Under the pieces are notes generated by a model, which worked only from the letters and a program-made list of their open reading frames with translations, ran no database searches and was not told the DNA's origin. Source: Anseranas semipalmata (lineage: Eukaryota > Chordata > Aves > Anseriformes > Anseranatidae). From it: a stretch of DNA of 64,000 nucleotides. Both the position numbers and the translations under genes were made by a program. The stretch spans positions 1,329,891 to 1,393,890 of the forward strand of contig VXAA01005247.1 in NCBI GenBank assembly GCA_013399115.1, written 5' to 3'. The first letter of the stretch is position 1. Each line of letters begins with the position of its first letter. Shown here in pieces: positions 13,901 through 25,039 of the stretch.

Positions 13901-16410
13901 GTGCAAATTTGTGTACCTTACTTCCCATTTACGTCTAAGATAATGGTGTCAGTGCAGAGGGCATGGAGCAGAAAGCACCTGTGCTTGTAACATTTATGCT
14001 CCTGAGCTCCTGGTCCAGAGCTTCAGCAAAGGCAGAGTCAGAGAGGGAATCCTTAACCCTGAGACCTTTCATCTCAGTGCACAGCACAAGAAAAAGCTGG
14101 GCTGGGAAGAGGCACAATGGGACACAGCTGCCCCCAAATTCCCATTCTCCTTTCCTGCTTTGTTCCTTCATGTTTTCATTGCAGTGATCAAAAGCCTATC
14201 ATCCCCACCCAACATAGGCAAGCTATCTGTGAGGTCTATTCAATTTATGCATAAATATTCCACTGCTCACTGCTTTCCAAACAGATCAAATCTCCTGGGC
14301 ATTTGTGGTCTCCTCCCCACTATCAGTTTTGTTGACTTGCTTTAGCTGAAAATTTGCACAATCTTGAAGCATTGATTCCAATTCTTTTTAAACTAGGTTG
14401 GATAAAGAAGGTATTGTAGGGACTGACAATAGAAAAAACTACTGCAGAGAGCTACAATAGAAAATAGAAAATGCAGCACTGTCAGTAATTCAGTAAACTC
14501 ATAGTTCTCACTTCTTGGGCTCTTTCAACCCAAAGCCTCAAAAACAACCAATTGGCACTTCTTGATGTATATTTGCATACTTGTTTACTTTTCAAAGTAA
14601 TTAGCTTTTAAAGTATTACCAGGGAGCTGAACAAATGTACCGTATAGTTCCAAAAACAATACAAGAGAAACTGTTTGCATTTGAATGAATTTACTTTGCT
14701 GGTACCATGCATGTATCAGCCGAGTGAACACTTAATGTTGAACATTAATTATACAAACAAAAGAAATGGCACAAAGCTGTTGTCTCTGTTAGTTTTCTTC
14801 CAAGATTAATCCTTGTTTATGTTAGAGGTTTTGTGTCCTAAATAAATTACTAGCTGTGACTGCTTCAAAAGGAATGATATTTAAGAAGATTGAAAATATG
14901 CACTGATCAATGCCCCAGACAAACAAGCTCTTAGCTGTTACTGCTCACTCACTGACCCTCACTCAATAAGAAATTCCTTTTATCATGCTGTGAATTTCAT
15001 CAGATGGTCATCAGTGTGATGGACTGATGATATCTCTGCTCCCTTCTTGCCACTTATCTAACATATGGGCTTTCCAGTCAACTGCTCTTGGTTTTATGGC
15101 TTTGTTTCTGATTCTCCAGAGACAGAGAGTAAGCATTTGGGCATGAAAAACAAAGCAAAACAAAACAAAACAAAAAGTGTAAAACTGCACTCCAACTTCT
15201 TGAAGAAATATAGGTTTAGTTAAAGTGGATGTTTAAACTAAACTCGTCAATACTTTTTGATGTTGATTCTTTTTAAAAAGAGAGTTATTAATGTTTACAA
15301 AAGATAATGGCAATCATTATTTCAAGAGATGCAAATGATGCAAGATTGCGTAAGTCAAAGGCAAGAGATGAAATCAAATTTCCTGTTTTGACCAAATTCC
15401 CTATAGGTAGGAATGAAACAGTGTCTTAAGAAAACCCCATCATTCCACAAACTAGCAGACACCACCTCATCAAGATAATTTTCTGGGAAGTATCATCCAC
15501 TGCTCTTTGTCCCACGAGATAGGAAGGTCTAGTTAATGGCTGCTCCCCCACAGAGTTTTGAAAGTCTTCCATAGAATTATGGACCGCCTAACCCAGACAT
15601 CATACCATGACATCCAGCATAGCCTCATTCATTGCTTCCTGATAGCAGGTGGCTGTGGTGTGCATGCAAGAGGAAACACAACCTTTGAAGAGCTAAAACA
15701 TACTGGAGAAATTAATTGCCAGATGAATTAGGAACATTCACAGTCACAGAAGAATCAACTTCTCTGTGAAGTTTCCCACCATAAAGCCAAACCAGATATC
15801 ACTCACATTCTTCTGTATGCTGTAAGAATTAAAATGAAAAACAAGATACAAGCAGCCTATTTCCATTAGGATGGAAAGAATATAGCGGTGTTACTGTGTC
15901 TTTCACTCATGGGAGATGCTCAAATACTATGATGCTGAATGCCAATATAAGACATTAGAAAAGGGACAGGACGGTGACCTGGATACTTGCATTGCACATA
16001 AATTCATGCTGCAGTTCCAGATGAATATACTCATCTCTTCACTCCTGGAACTCCATGCACTTTAGCTGTGGGTTGTCATGTCCCACCCCAGAGAAGATTG
16101 CATCATAATATGATTCAAGATAGCATTATATGTTTTTAACTTCTTTGCATAAGGTAGAATGCCTTTTATGAAGTTTAACTGGCAAATGGACCTAACGTAG
16201 CCTTGTGTGATTTCACTGAAATTAATGCAGTTATATAAATAAAATGCTTTGTCTCTCTTTCTCTCAAAGCTCTTTGAGATTTTAGTATGAAAGACACTAC
16301 TAGAGAAGAATAAAAATAAGTGCTTGCAATTCATTCAAAATTCACAAAGAAAAAATACAATCTGCAAGAAAGTACATATATATCTTCAAAGAAATGTGCA
16401 TATTTCTTTT
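10935..16410. other. Non-coding stretch, no gene recognised
   Basis: Mostly AT-rich DNA. It contains an AAAAC pentamer repeat at 15.15 kb. A minus-strand GTGAGT donor-like site sits near 13198, with a short open frame behind it but no convincing acceptor. The block at about 14620-14830 looks well-kept (TTTGCATTTGAATGAATTT, GATTAATCC) and may be a conserved element, but nothing in it is decisive. Confidence 0.6.
15146..15176. repeat. (AAAAC)n simple repeat
   Basis: About five AAAAC units, the first imperfect, flanked by A-runs. This type of pentamer often descends from an old poly-A tail, but no retroposon body is recognisable next to it. Confidence 0.85.
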
Positions 16411-16415
16411 TTTGA

Positions 16416-16709
16416 AATCATTCTGAACATGCTTTTAGTCTCTGTGGAACAGCAAATGACAGTTATAAGCGCAGGTGCTGTACAGGACAGTCCTCTGAAC
16501 ACCTGATCTCGCATATAACAGCAGCTCTGCACCTCTCTGCCTGCAGACTAATGTCAGCACTTAACTCCAGTGAAGAAGACAGCTCTCCACTGACCCCAGT
16601 AGCTAAAAGAATACCTAAACCAAGTTCTTCTGCAGTAACTGCTGATTTTGGGTGTCTGCTTGAAGATGTGCTAAGAGATCTGAGTGCTAGAAACGGTAAA
16701 AGATAAATA
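16416..16709 (+). other. Candidate exon or coding relic, acidic/serine-rich
   Basis: One frame is open from just after a TGA (16413-16415) for about 97 codons to a TAA near 16707. Inside it a segment from 16547 to 16695 has exon-like borders: a pyrimidine-rich tract ending CTGCAG at 16541-16546, and a GTAAAAG donor-like site at 16696. That segment would have 149 bases, entering in phase 2 and leaving in phase 1. It starts LMSALNSSEEDSSPLTPVAK and ends CLLEDVLRDLSARN, a natural-looking serine/acidic composition with purine-rich first codon positions. I recognise no domain or family. The minus strand is also open here, which fits a shadow frame. Pseudo-exons of this quality occur by chance in long introns. 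Confidence 0.27.
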
Positions 16710-19700
16710 CGCTGCAAACCAGGCACCTTTTAGGAACTTCAGCTTCGGTCCCCAAAACAGAGTCCTACAAAATCACTTGCTATTCTGCAAGGTGTTTACC
16801 TTAGGTCTGACTTTATTCATAATAAAACAAAATGAATAACAAAGCCAACTGCTACTCATTGAAGTAACTCCCAAAGCCCAGAACTGACGAGATTAAGTTT
16901 GCCCAAATGTAAAATACATATTTAACTCACAGTGACTAATATCAGTTAAGAACAAAATTGGAATGTTTCTAACCAAAGGAAGAGTGAGTTTCTGGAAAAA
17001 GACTGTTATTAGGAGTCCTGAACAAGAGATGTGGTTTTGAAATGGTGTGTAATCAGGGTACCGCTAAATGCCACGGAAATAAGAATTTTCACTATGTCTT
17101 ACAGTACCAAACCCAAGAGTTATGACAGACTATGCAGCTGAAGGTTCAGACAAGTAAGAGAGACTTTCTCACAGAGGGCACATGAACTGAAATTTTTCCA
17201 TGAGCTAAGTGGTTGGACAAGTAAATGGGAGAAAACTCTTTTAAGGGTTGCTAAGCACAATCCCTGAGACATAAGCTGCTAAAACTGAAAAGGTTTAGGG
17301 GAAACTTTCCTGATTTGTTTATAACTCCTGTACTCTGCCTTAGCATGTGCTGCTGACTGCTGCTGGAGACAAGATACTGGATTCCTAGCCTGACCCAGTA
17401 TGGTAGCTTTTATATTCCCAAGGATGATGCGAATATCCCAGAGGTCTTTCTTCTAGTCATCCAAAAATAGTAACCTGCTGCAAAGTACCACCAAATTATT
17501 TAGGACACGTATTCCTAACATAAATCGTATATTGGGAATTTCATATCCCTTTGCAGTGTTTGCATTCCCATTATTTCTGTTCTTATTGATAACAAATCTT
17601 CATGCTTCCACCTCCCATATTCTCTTTGTACTCAAACTACATCAGTTTTGACATGCTCTCTCAAAAGAAGACTTGTGCTATGAAATACCATCAGAATACA
17701 CACTCAAAGTTTTATTTATCATCTGGCAGCCTGCCTTGCAGTACCTTGTCCAGCGTCACTGTTACAGGACAGAACAAGGAAGGAAATGTCAAAGTTGTCA
17801 TGCATGTTCCCTGAAACTCCCCCTATTTTTTGATTTCTCCTGCTAGCCAGGCCTTCTCCAAAATTTCTTCGTGCTTAGGCTTCAATCAAGGGACGAATCT
17901 CCCATGCATCTGAAAAATCCTCAAAGCATCCCAGGTTCACTGCTAAATGCGCTTAAACATGTACAAACGTGGAACATAAATACTGCCAAACCAGATCAGA
18001 ACAATTGTCCATCATTTGTTCTGCTCTCTTTCTGACAGACAAAAAAACAAGGGCTTCAAAGGAGCATTAAAGAAGCTCATTAATGGGACAATTACAATAT
18101 AGCGTACTTACACACTTATATCATTGGGAATAAGAGCTCCCATTTCTCCTGAAGCATTTTTAAACCTATGCAAAGTCATGATGTTCCACTGATCCAGCAA
18201 AATATCCATATCATTTTATGTCCCTGGCACTGCTGGAACCCAGTGTATTTCAAATATATTGCACACTATAAATAAACAGTTTAAACCTGATTCCCTGCAG
18301 CAGTTTCATAAATATTTTGACTGTGTGCACTCATTAAGAGAGCTGCAAATTTTAACTGTTATTCTGCAATTCCATTTCATGCCTCTTCATGAGTTTTTCC
18401 TCTACTGTACATGGTCACAGACATGTTGATTTTTGCTTATATAAACCTATTTCCTTTTGTCTCAAACCTACGATGTGGGTCCTCTTTTAGTTTTCAACAA
18501 TGTTTTACATTTGGTGATAGAAGGGGAGATGTGAACTCATCAGTAGACATGTCTTTGATTCTCATAATGACATTGAAGAATTCAGTATTCACTCTGGTAT
18601 TTCCCATCCCATTTTTACAGTAGTGTGCTGGAGCAAGCATTTCAGTAGTCTTCAGTTTTGGAACACCCATTTCACCTTTACACTTTCTTTTTTTCTTTTT
18701 TTTCCAATAACCAATTCTTTTGTAACAAATCATCTTTTGCAGTGTCACCAGACGGGTGATGTCTCTCTCACAGCTGCAGGAGCAGTAGGTGGCCCCAGGT
18801 GAATCACCCCTAGGACTACTCTAGCTTTGCTTTCTAATGATTCTGGCCTCTTTCTCTATTTCCTTCCTGTCCTGTTGGGCACGAACTCCAGTTACTCTAT
18901 TCTGCAGTCTCTGACCCTCTGTTAGCAATTAGAAACACTTCACCACATATTCCCCTGGGTGCTCTTCTCTCTCTGCAGTATACATCTTGAAAACATCACC
19001 TTCCCTAGTTCTTCACTTACATGATCATTCACAAATCCATTATTCATTTTTGGAGAACAATGTTGCTAACCACATCACACATTGTATCACGTTAAATATA
19101 GTGTTCAGTGAGCAGATGTTCTGCTTAGGAGATGAACCAGGTCTTTGAATTGAATAGTTATGCTTTAATTAGAGAACAGTACTGTGAGGGACATGCACAA
19201 GGACTAGCTTTAGCCCGTATAAGTGGCAATTCAAATGCCTATCTTTTTCCATTTAATATAAAGGCAGAATAATGCCCCAAGGCTAAAATGAGTCTTTGTG
19301 TTTTTGTCCTATATATGCATTTTTTTTCTTTCATTTTTCCTGTTTTCATTAATGTGGAAAACCACCTGCCCCTATACTATCCATTCATCTAGCTTTCTTA
19401 GTCCCCGTGAAACTCTTTGCCATGCTCTCTGTCACCCAGGACTATGAACTTTGTCAGTCTTTCTAAGTCAAGTCTTTCCTTGTGTTTCAGAAGAAAAAGT
19501 TTTTAACGTCATACTTTTCCAGACTTGCCAGATCATTGCCCAAAGGTTTATGCTAACCTAATTTAGTGTAAACAAATCCTTAGTGCTAATTAATAAATAT
19601 TAAAAATAAGATATAATTAACAAGCTTCTACTTAGCTCTGGAAATACTTGAAAATAGTGCTAGCACATTAAAGGCAGTACTGGAGATAATTCCATTATTT

Positions 19701-20250
19701 GCACATATGCACCCTCATCCCCCCATGTGCATGCTCTGTTACGTGAATATTATTTCACTTAAATTTGTCTTGGCTATCCAGAAATAAGGAGTTCTTAATT
19801 TTAAGATTGGACTGCATGCAGCACAGAAGAATTTCACATTACAGCAGAGAATACAAACTTATGCACACATTTTAGACGTGGTTGTGCATGTCAGCCTGTG
19901 GAAACTCTGGATGTGCATGCACAGGGTGGGCAATTTTGCACATCAGCATCCATCCAGGTCTGCAGCCATCAGTGCTCAGCATGCCTGATTGTGGTCTGTG
20001 TGCAGATATAAAGGGTTTTGCATACTATACTCATAGGGCCTATTACAGAAAATTTGTGTTCATTAGGGATGAGCAGTACATTTTTCTATGTTTTTCAGCG
20101 CATTAAAATATGTTCCTCAATATATTTTTAGCTCAGTTCATTAAATACACACACAAACATGCACAAATATATATAATTCCAATAGGCTATTCTTACAGCA
20201 TTGCTAAGCAATATTAAATACTATGTACTGCATATTTTGTGTTTTCCTAT
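16710..20250. other. Non-coding stretch, no gene recognised
   Basis: AT-rich DNA without recognisable coding or repeat families. A T/C-rich tract lies at about 18682-18704. A 49-base micro-exon-like segment sits near 17106-17154, between TCTTACAG and GTAAGAG, and is probably chance. Confidence 0.6.
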
Positions 20251-20253
20251 CAG

Positions 20254-20395
20254 TGCTATGAGGTGCACAAACTTAATCACCAGAGTGACAATATTTCAGA
20301 GAGAGTTGTGGACTGAGGCCATTGTTGGAACGCTATGTATTGCATCTGAAGTGGTGGAGGGCAGATATTTGACATCAGGGGGTTTGTGCAGAAAT
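20254..20395 (+). other. Candidate internal exon (142 bp)
   Basis: A good acceptor (TTTTCCTATCAG ending at 20253) and a GTGAGA donor-like site at 20396 bracket one frame that is open throughout. It enters with one base (phase 2) and leaves in phase 0. The encoded 47 residues run from AMRCTNLITRV to TSGGLCRN. No domain is recognised. The frame is also open on the intron side of the acceptor and for some codons past the donor, so it may be a chance open frame. Its exit phase matches the entry phase of the candidate exon at 37901. Confidence 0.2.
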
Positions 20396-20728
20396 GTGAG
20401 AATTTTATTCATGGAAAGCCAGTTCTGCTGAATACCATCCATGCCTACAAAGTATTGTCCCTAAGGGATATTTCAAGGCCTTTCTACCACACTGCTTGAT
20501 TCATGATGCCAATCAAAGAGCAAATGGAGAGAAGGTAAAATGCTGTTACCCTTGTACCCTGTTTTTTTAAAAACATACTGTGGATAAGAGATGTTGATTC
20601 CCTTTCCCAAATACGGTAACAGGTTAATGCCCTTATGCTCAGGCCCTTTCACAAACTAGCTCCTGTCCATTTTTTTTTCTTTTGATTGCAGCAGACCACC
20701 TGCACATCAGTTTAACTGAACAGCAATA

Positions 20729-20794
20729 CTGATAAGTACCTGTAAGCACTCAGGTTCACAGTACCTGATAAGTAGCTGTAAGCACACAGTTCAG
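20729..20794. repeat. 36-bp tandem duplication
   Basis: Two adjacent copies begin CTGATAAGTA, at 20729 and 20765. They share CTGTAAGCAC in the middle and then AGGTTCACAG versus ACAGTTCAG. Copy two is shortened and differs at a few bases. It is a local duplication and does not resemble a known transposon end. Confidence 0.75.
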
Positions 20795-20980
20795 CTTCAA
20801 CTTCTTGATCCCAAGCTGGGTGTAAGAGTGATGCATATGGAGGTGCTTCTCCATTCCTGTACCTACTACTATAAAAATAATTACAGGGTGTCTAAATGTT
20901 TTTCACAGGTAAAACAGAAGGGAAGAACTGCTTCTTTGATAATACAGTAGAATTGATAGCACTAATTAATAATTAATAAT

Positions 20981-21442
20981 TCCGTCTACTCTGCCCTGGT
21001 AAAACCGCATCTGGAATATTGTGTCCAGTTCTGGGCCCCTCAGTTCAATAAGGACAGGGAACTGCTTGAGAGAGTCCAGCGCAGAGCCACAGAGATGATT
21101 AAGGGAGTGAAGCATCTCCCTTATGAGGAAAGGGTGAGGGAGCTGGGTGTCTTTAGCTTGGAGAAGAGGAGACTGAGGGGTGACCTCATTAATGTTTATA
21201 AATATGTAAAGGGTGAGTGTCACGAGGATGGAGCCAGGCTCTTCTCAGTGACATCCAATGATAAGACAAGGGGTAATGGGTGCAAGCTGGAACATAGGAG
21301 GTTCCACTTAAATATGAGAAGAAACTTCTTCACGGTGAGGGTGACGGAGCACTGGAACAGGCTGCCCAGAGAGGTTGTGGAGTCTCCTTCTCTGGAGACA
21401 TTCGAAACCCACCTGGACACGTTCCTGTGTGACCTGATCTAG
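20981..21442 (+). pseudogene. CR1 ORF2 C-terminal remnant (reverse transcriptase end)
   Basis: A single frame reads 153 residues from the truncation point to TAG at 21440-21442 with no frameshift or stop. Near its start is the CR1 hallmark [15 protein letters not shown], followed by [36 protein letters not shown], a TRGNG turn, [20 protein letters not shown] and a short acidic end. A full CR1 ORF2 is about 900 residues with an N-terminal endonuclease and a reverse transcriptase. Only the region after the catalytic core is present here, so this fragment cannot be active. An internal ATG at 21095 would give a 115-residue peptide, but there is no reason to think it is made. Confidence 0.95.
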
Positions 21443-21523
21443 GTGTTCCTGCTCCGGCAGGGGGATTGGACTAGATGATCTTTCAAGGTCCCTTCCAATC
21501 CCTAACGTTCTGTGATTCTGTGA
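20981..21523 (+). mobile_element. CR1 LINE, 5'-truncated copy
   Basis: The copy carries the last part of the CR1 reverse-transcriptase ORF and the short CR1 3' region. The 3' region reads GGGGATTGGACTAGATGATC, then AGGTCCCTTCCAATCC, and ends in two copies of TTCTGTGA, the octamer tail typical of CR1. CR1 is the dominant LINE family of birds and also occurs in other sauropsids. The element is cut off at the 5' end, as nearly all CR1 copies are. It starts directly after an AT-rich TAATTAATAATTAATAAT tract and has no poly-A tail, which is normal for CR1. The uninterrupted frame suggests a fairly recent insertion. Subfamily cannot be named without a search. Confidence 0.97.
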
Positions 21524-24500
21524 ATTAAGTAATCAGATGGTATAACATACAGAAAAAATAGAATGGAGAAAGAAAAAGAAAAAATTGTGAAAGCTGACGT
21601 TCAGAATCAGTAACATCAAGAATTTGAAGAATATAGACATTTCTGTTTCTGGATCGACCCTTGGTCACTTTGAACTTCCTCAGCTATTCTGAGGATACGT
21701 AGCAAAATCCACCAAAGTACCTTTCTAAGATGCTTCTAAGGAATTAAGGTACTTGAAAAGAAACCTAACTTGTCAAGACAGTTCATAGTAGTAAAGTTGA
21801 CAGGAGATTTCCTCCCTGTATGCCACACACAATCTCAAGGCAAAATCCTGGTCCCACTGAAGAAAGTGCCAAATGTGGACAGGACTTCACTCCACCTGCT
21901 TAATTACTGAAGTTGAAAACTGCTTCATTTATGGGATGTGGACTGCATGAAATCAATCTGCCTTCATTTTATCCATGCAGCCTTTTGCCAGCCTCTGATA
22001 TGGGATCCCAACCTCTAAATGCAAGAGGTTAAGTGGAATTTAAAAGCTCATTTTGTGGAATTGTTCCTTTCTCCACTGTTCTGGGCTGTAAATGATTCAA
22101 TTACTAAGACATCATTAAAATACCTCTTAAGTGTTGTAGTTTTCCAGGCAATCCAGGCCTTTCTTTAGTTATTTTTTTCATACAGAGGTATCTTTCTGTG
22201 TGTTAGCCTCCCAGATTTATTGGTTTCATTTTTCTAGCAAAACAATTCAAGGAAGAGAAATAAAGTGTTCAAAGGAAAGTGCAACACCAGATCCATGTGT
22301 CTGGCTGTTGAAGCTGAAGGGACACAGCAAAATGCCTGCTCTAACAAAGGCAGCATTGCATCCCGTTACTTCTTCTAAAGCAAACACCCAAACCAATATG
22401 AATTAGTGCTTCCTGAAAACTTCAGTAAGCCCAGAGTATTCTTATGACCTTTGCAGAAGCTTCCCTTTTAATATCGAAAGTTTTAACTAGAATATAAAAT
22501 ATCAATTGAATTATGCCCTGATGGTTTTTGCTTGAGCAGAATAGACAATGAGGCTTTACTCTTAGTCACATTAATGTTTAATCTGGAGTAAGCTTGGTGC
22601 CTACCCTAACTGGAAGCATGAATAAAATGAATAAAGCCATGCTAAGTTGCCATGCCTCCTCCCATAACTTGTGGATTTCTTTTATGTGATGTATTTCTAC
22701 TCTTCATAAGCAAAACATTATATAGAAATAACAGAAACAGCACCATGATTGTTTTATGAACCCCTAATAATATGATTTAAAAAGTATAAAGACAGTGTTG
22801 TCCAAACCTATGGAAACACTTATAGGAATAAATACATTGTTGTTTTCACTGAAGTACAAAAAAACTTTTTTCTCCTTCTCCTATTATATTGCCAAGATTC
22901 TAATGTGTAGTTTCTTGTTCAGCATAAAATACTAAGATTTCCACATAAATCACTCTTTTAAACATTTTTGTCTTAGTATGATGCCAAGATGTGAATTTAA
23001 ATGGCAGCATATGTCATATTTATTTGTATAGAATGTACATCAAGTGACTAACTAGAACAATATTAGTAATACAAATTTAGCAACCTCTCAAGCTGCTGAG
23101 TGAGCCTTTGTAATAAAAATTGTTTCAAATGGCATATCTACTGAGTAACTAATGAAGCAAATTTTGCCCTATTTCTTCCATCTGCAGACCCTTTTGTCTG
23201 TCAGCATTTATTAGGCAGCAGTGCAAGTTGGCATCTTGTTATTGAAGGAAGTCTTGAATTAGCCATGACAATAATACCACTGAGATCCAATAACTAATGA
23301 GTCCTGTCACTTACAGCTGGAACAAAGTAAAAATCAGAAGTTAACCAGGCAGCAATCAGCTCAGTACCTGACTAGATACGCGTTTTCAGGAAAGGCATTG
23401 TAGGCATTCATGTGAGTACTTAATAAGCCCTGATGTTCGCTTCTCCACCCTCCAGCAGGGAGCTGTGGAACAGCTTAAACTTTACATACAAAACATGGTC
23501 AAAGATTGTCTTATTTGTGTTCAGACAGCATCCTAAAGCCTTCAAAACTTCCTCTGCAACAGCCCTTATGAAACATGAAATTACTGGAAGGTTTGGATGA
23601 GTGTAAAGAGCGGTATCTGTATATCATAACATTTGCTTTATGGAGCCTGCTGAAAATATTGCAGAATATTGAAATATTTCCAACCAGAATATGTTTTTCC
23701 TAAGAAAACTCATAGGCATCAGCTATAAAATGTTGAAGCTGCTTGGTGCTGCATAATGTATTTGTATATTTGGACAAAACTATACAACCATAATTCCCAA
23801 CCTTTTTTGAGTAACACATCACGAACAAGCAGTACACTTTCTCGTTAGACCCCTATCATCTCATTTCCATTAGAAACAATGTTATATAATCATCTAGTCT
23901 TAACATAGTAGCAGAATCATACCCATCCCTAAATGACGAGCTCCATTGAGTCTGTAATGGCTACAAGTGGTGATCGTTGCTGGGGAACAGCATTTTTATC
24001 AGTGCATGTCCCACACTAACCCAGCACTAACTGCTTTATGAACTACTGTACCACCTCTTCCTGGTGATCTGTGGTGGCCATCATAGCATCAAGTATCTCC
24101 CTGTTATATGCTTAAATTCACTGTATTTTCTTAAAAGAGCTGTTGTTTGGCTGGCTGGAGACAGTTTTCTACCTGGATGAGTTAATAAAGTAACAGTGCA
24201 TTGATTTATTTGAGAAAGGTTATTGCCACAGCAAGAATAACTGGAAGTTACTTGGCAGCTTATTTTATTTTGGAAACAAAACAGAGTTTCAGAAAGGATA
24301 CGATTCTGGGATTCCTGCACTTGTCAGCTTGTATGGCTGAGATTTTCCTTTTTTTTAGTACAAGAGTTTTTGCAGCAATGCAAAACGTTAAAAAAGTGAA
24401 TGATTTTTCAGTTGGTTTCATTGTTTTCCAGCCCAAGCAAATGACTTTTAGAGCTGATTTTAGAACATCTCCAAAAACTAGTCTTTATTATAATAAAGCC

Positions 24501-24997
24501 ATAATTATATCTTAATTAAGAAAAACAAACACCCTGATAATGGCTTAATTGACCTCACACCAAAGGATTTTAATCCCAGGTCTTTTCTCATTAAAGGCCA
24601 CTGATGTCGTGTATCTCCTGTAAGGTTTCCTCCAAACTGCAAACCTCCCTGCAGGACCTTCTCCTACCTGGGCTGGGACCCTCTGCAGCCCCCAGTGCTT
24701 CCCCCAGTGCACAAACTTCTTCCCTGCAGAGCAGATCCACTGCTCCGCTAACCCCATAAACTCCCTTATAATCAGTTTCAGAAGTAGTCCAGGGCAGCAA
24801 TATTACATCTTCCCCAAAACGGAGAGATGTTTAGTGGCAACGTGCACTCATCTATTACAATCCCACCCTCTGGAACTTCATAAGATGATTCTGTAATTTC
24901 ACTAATTAGATATTTTAGGTTCTTCAACATCGTTTGCATGGTGCCATTCACTGTAGAGCCTATGAAATCAGAATGACCCCTTGTGTTTGTGTTAGGC

Positions 24998-25039
24998 TTT
25001 TGTTGTTGTTTGTTTGTTTGTTTTGTTGTTGTTGTTTTT
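24998..25039. repeat. (GTT)n/(TTTG)n simple repeat
   Basis: The tract is TTGTTGTTG, then TTTGTTTGTTTG, then more TTG units, running into a T-run. It is an imperfect compound microsatellite. Confidence 0.9.

Noticed and set aside
15570..15640. Possible CR1-like words (CATAGAATTATGG)
   Set aside because: The following bases do not match the CR1 3' end, so the resemblance is accidental.
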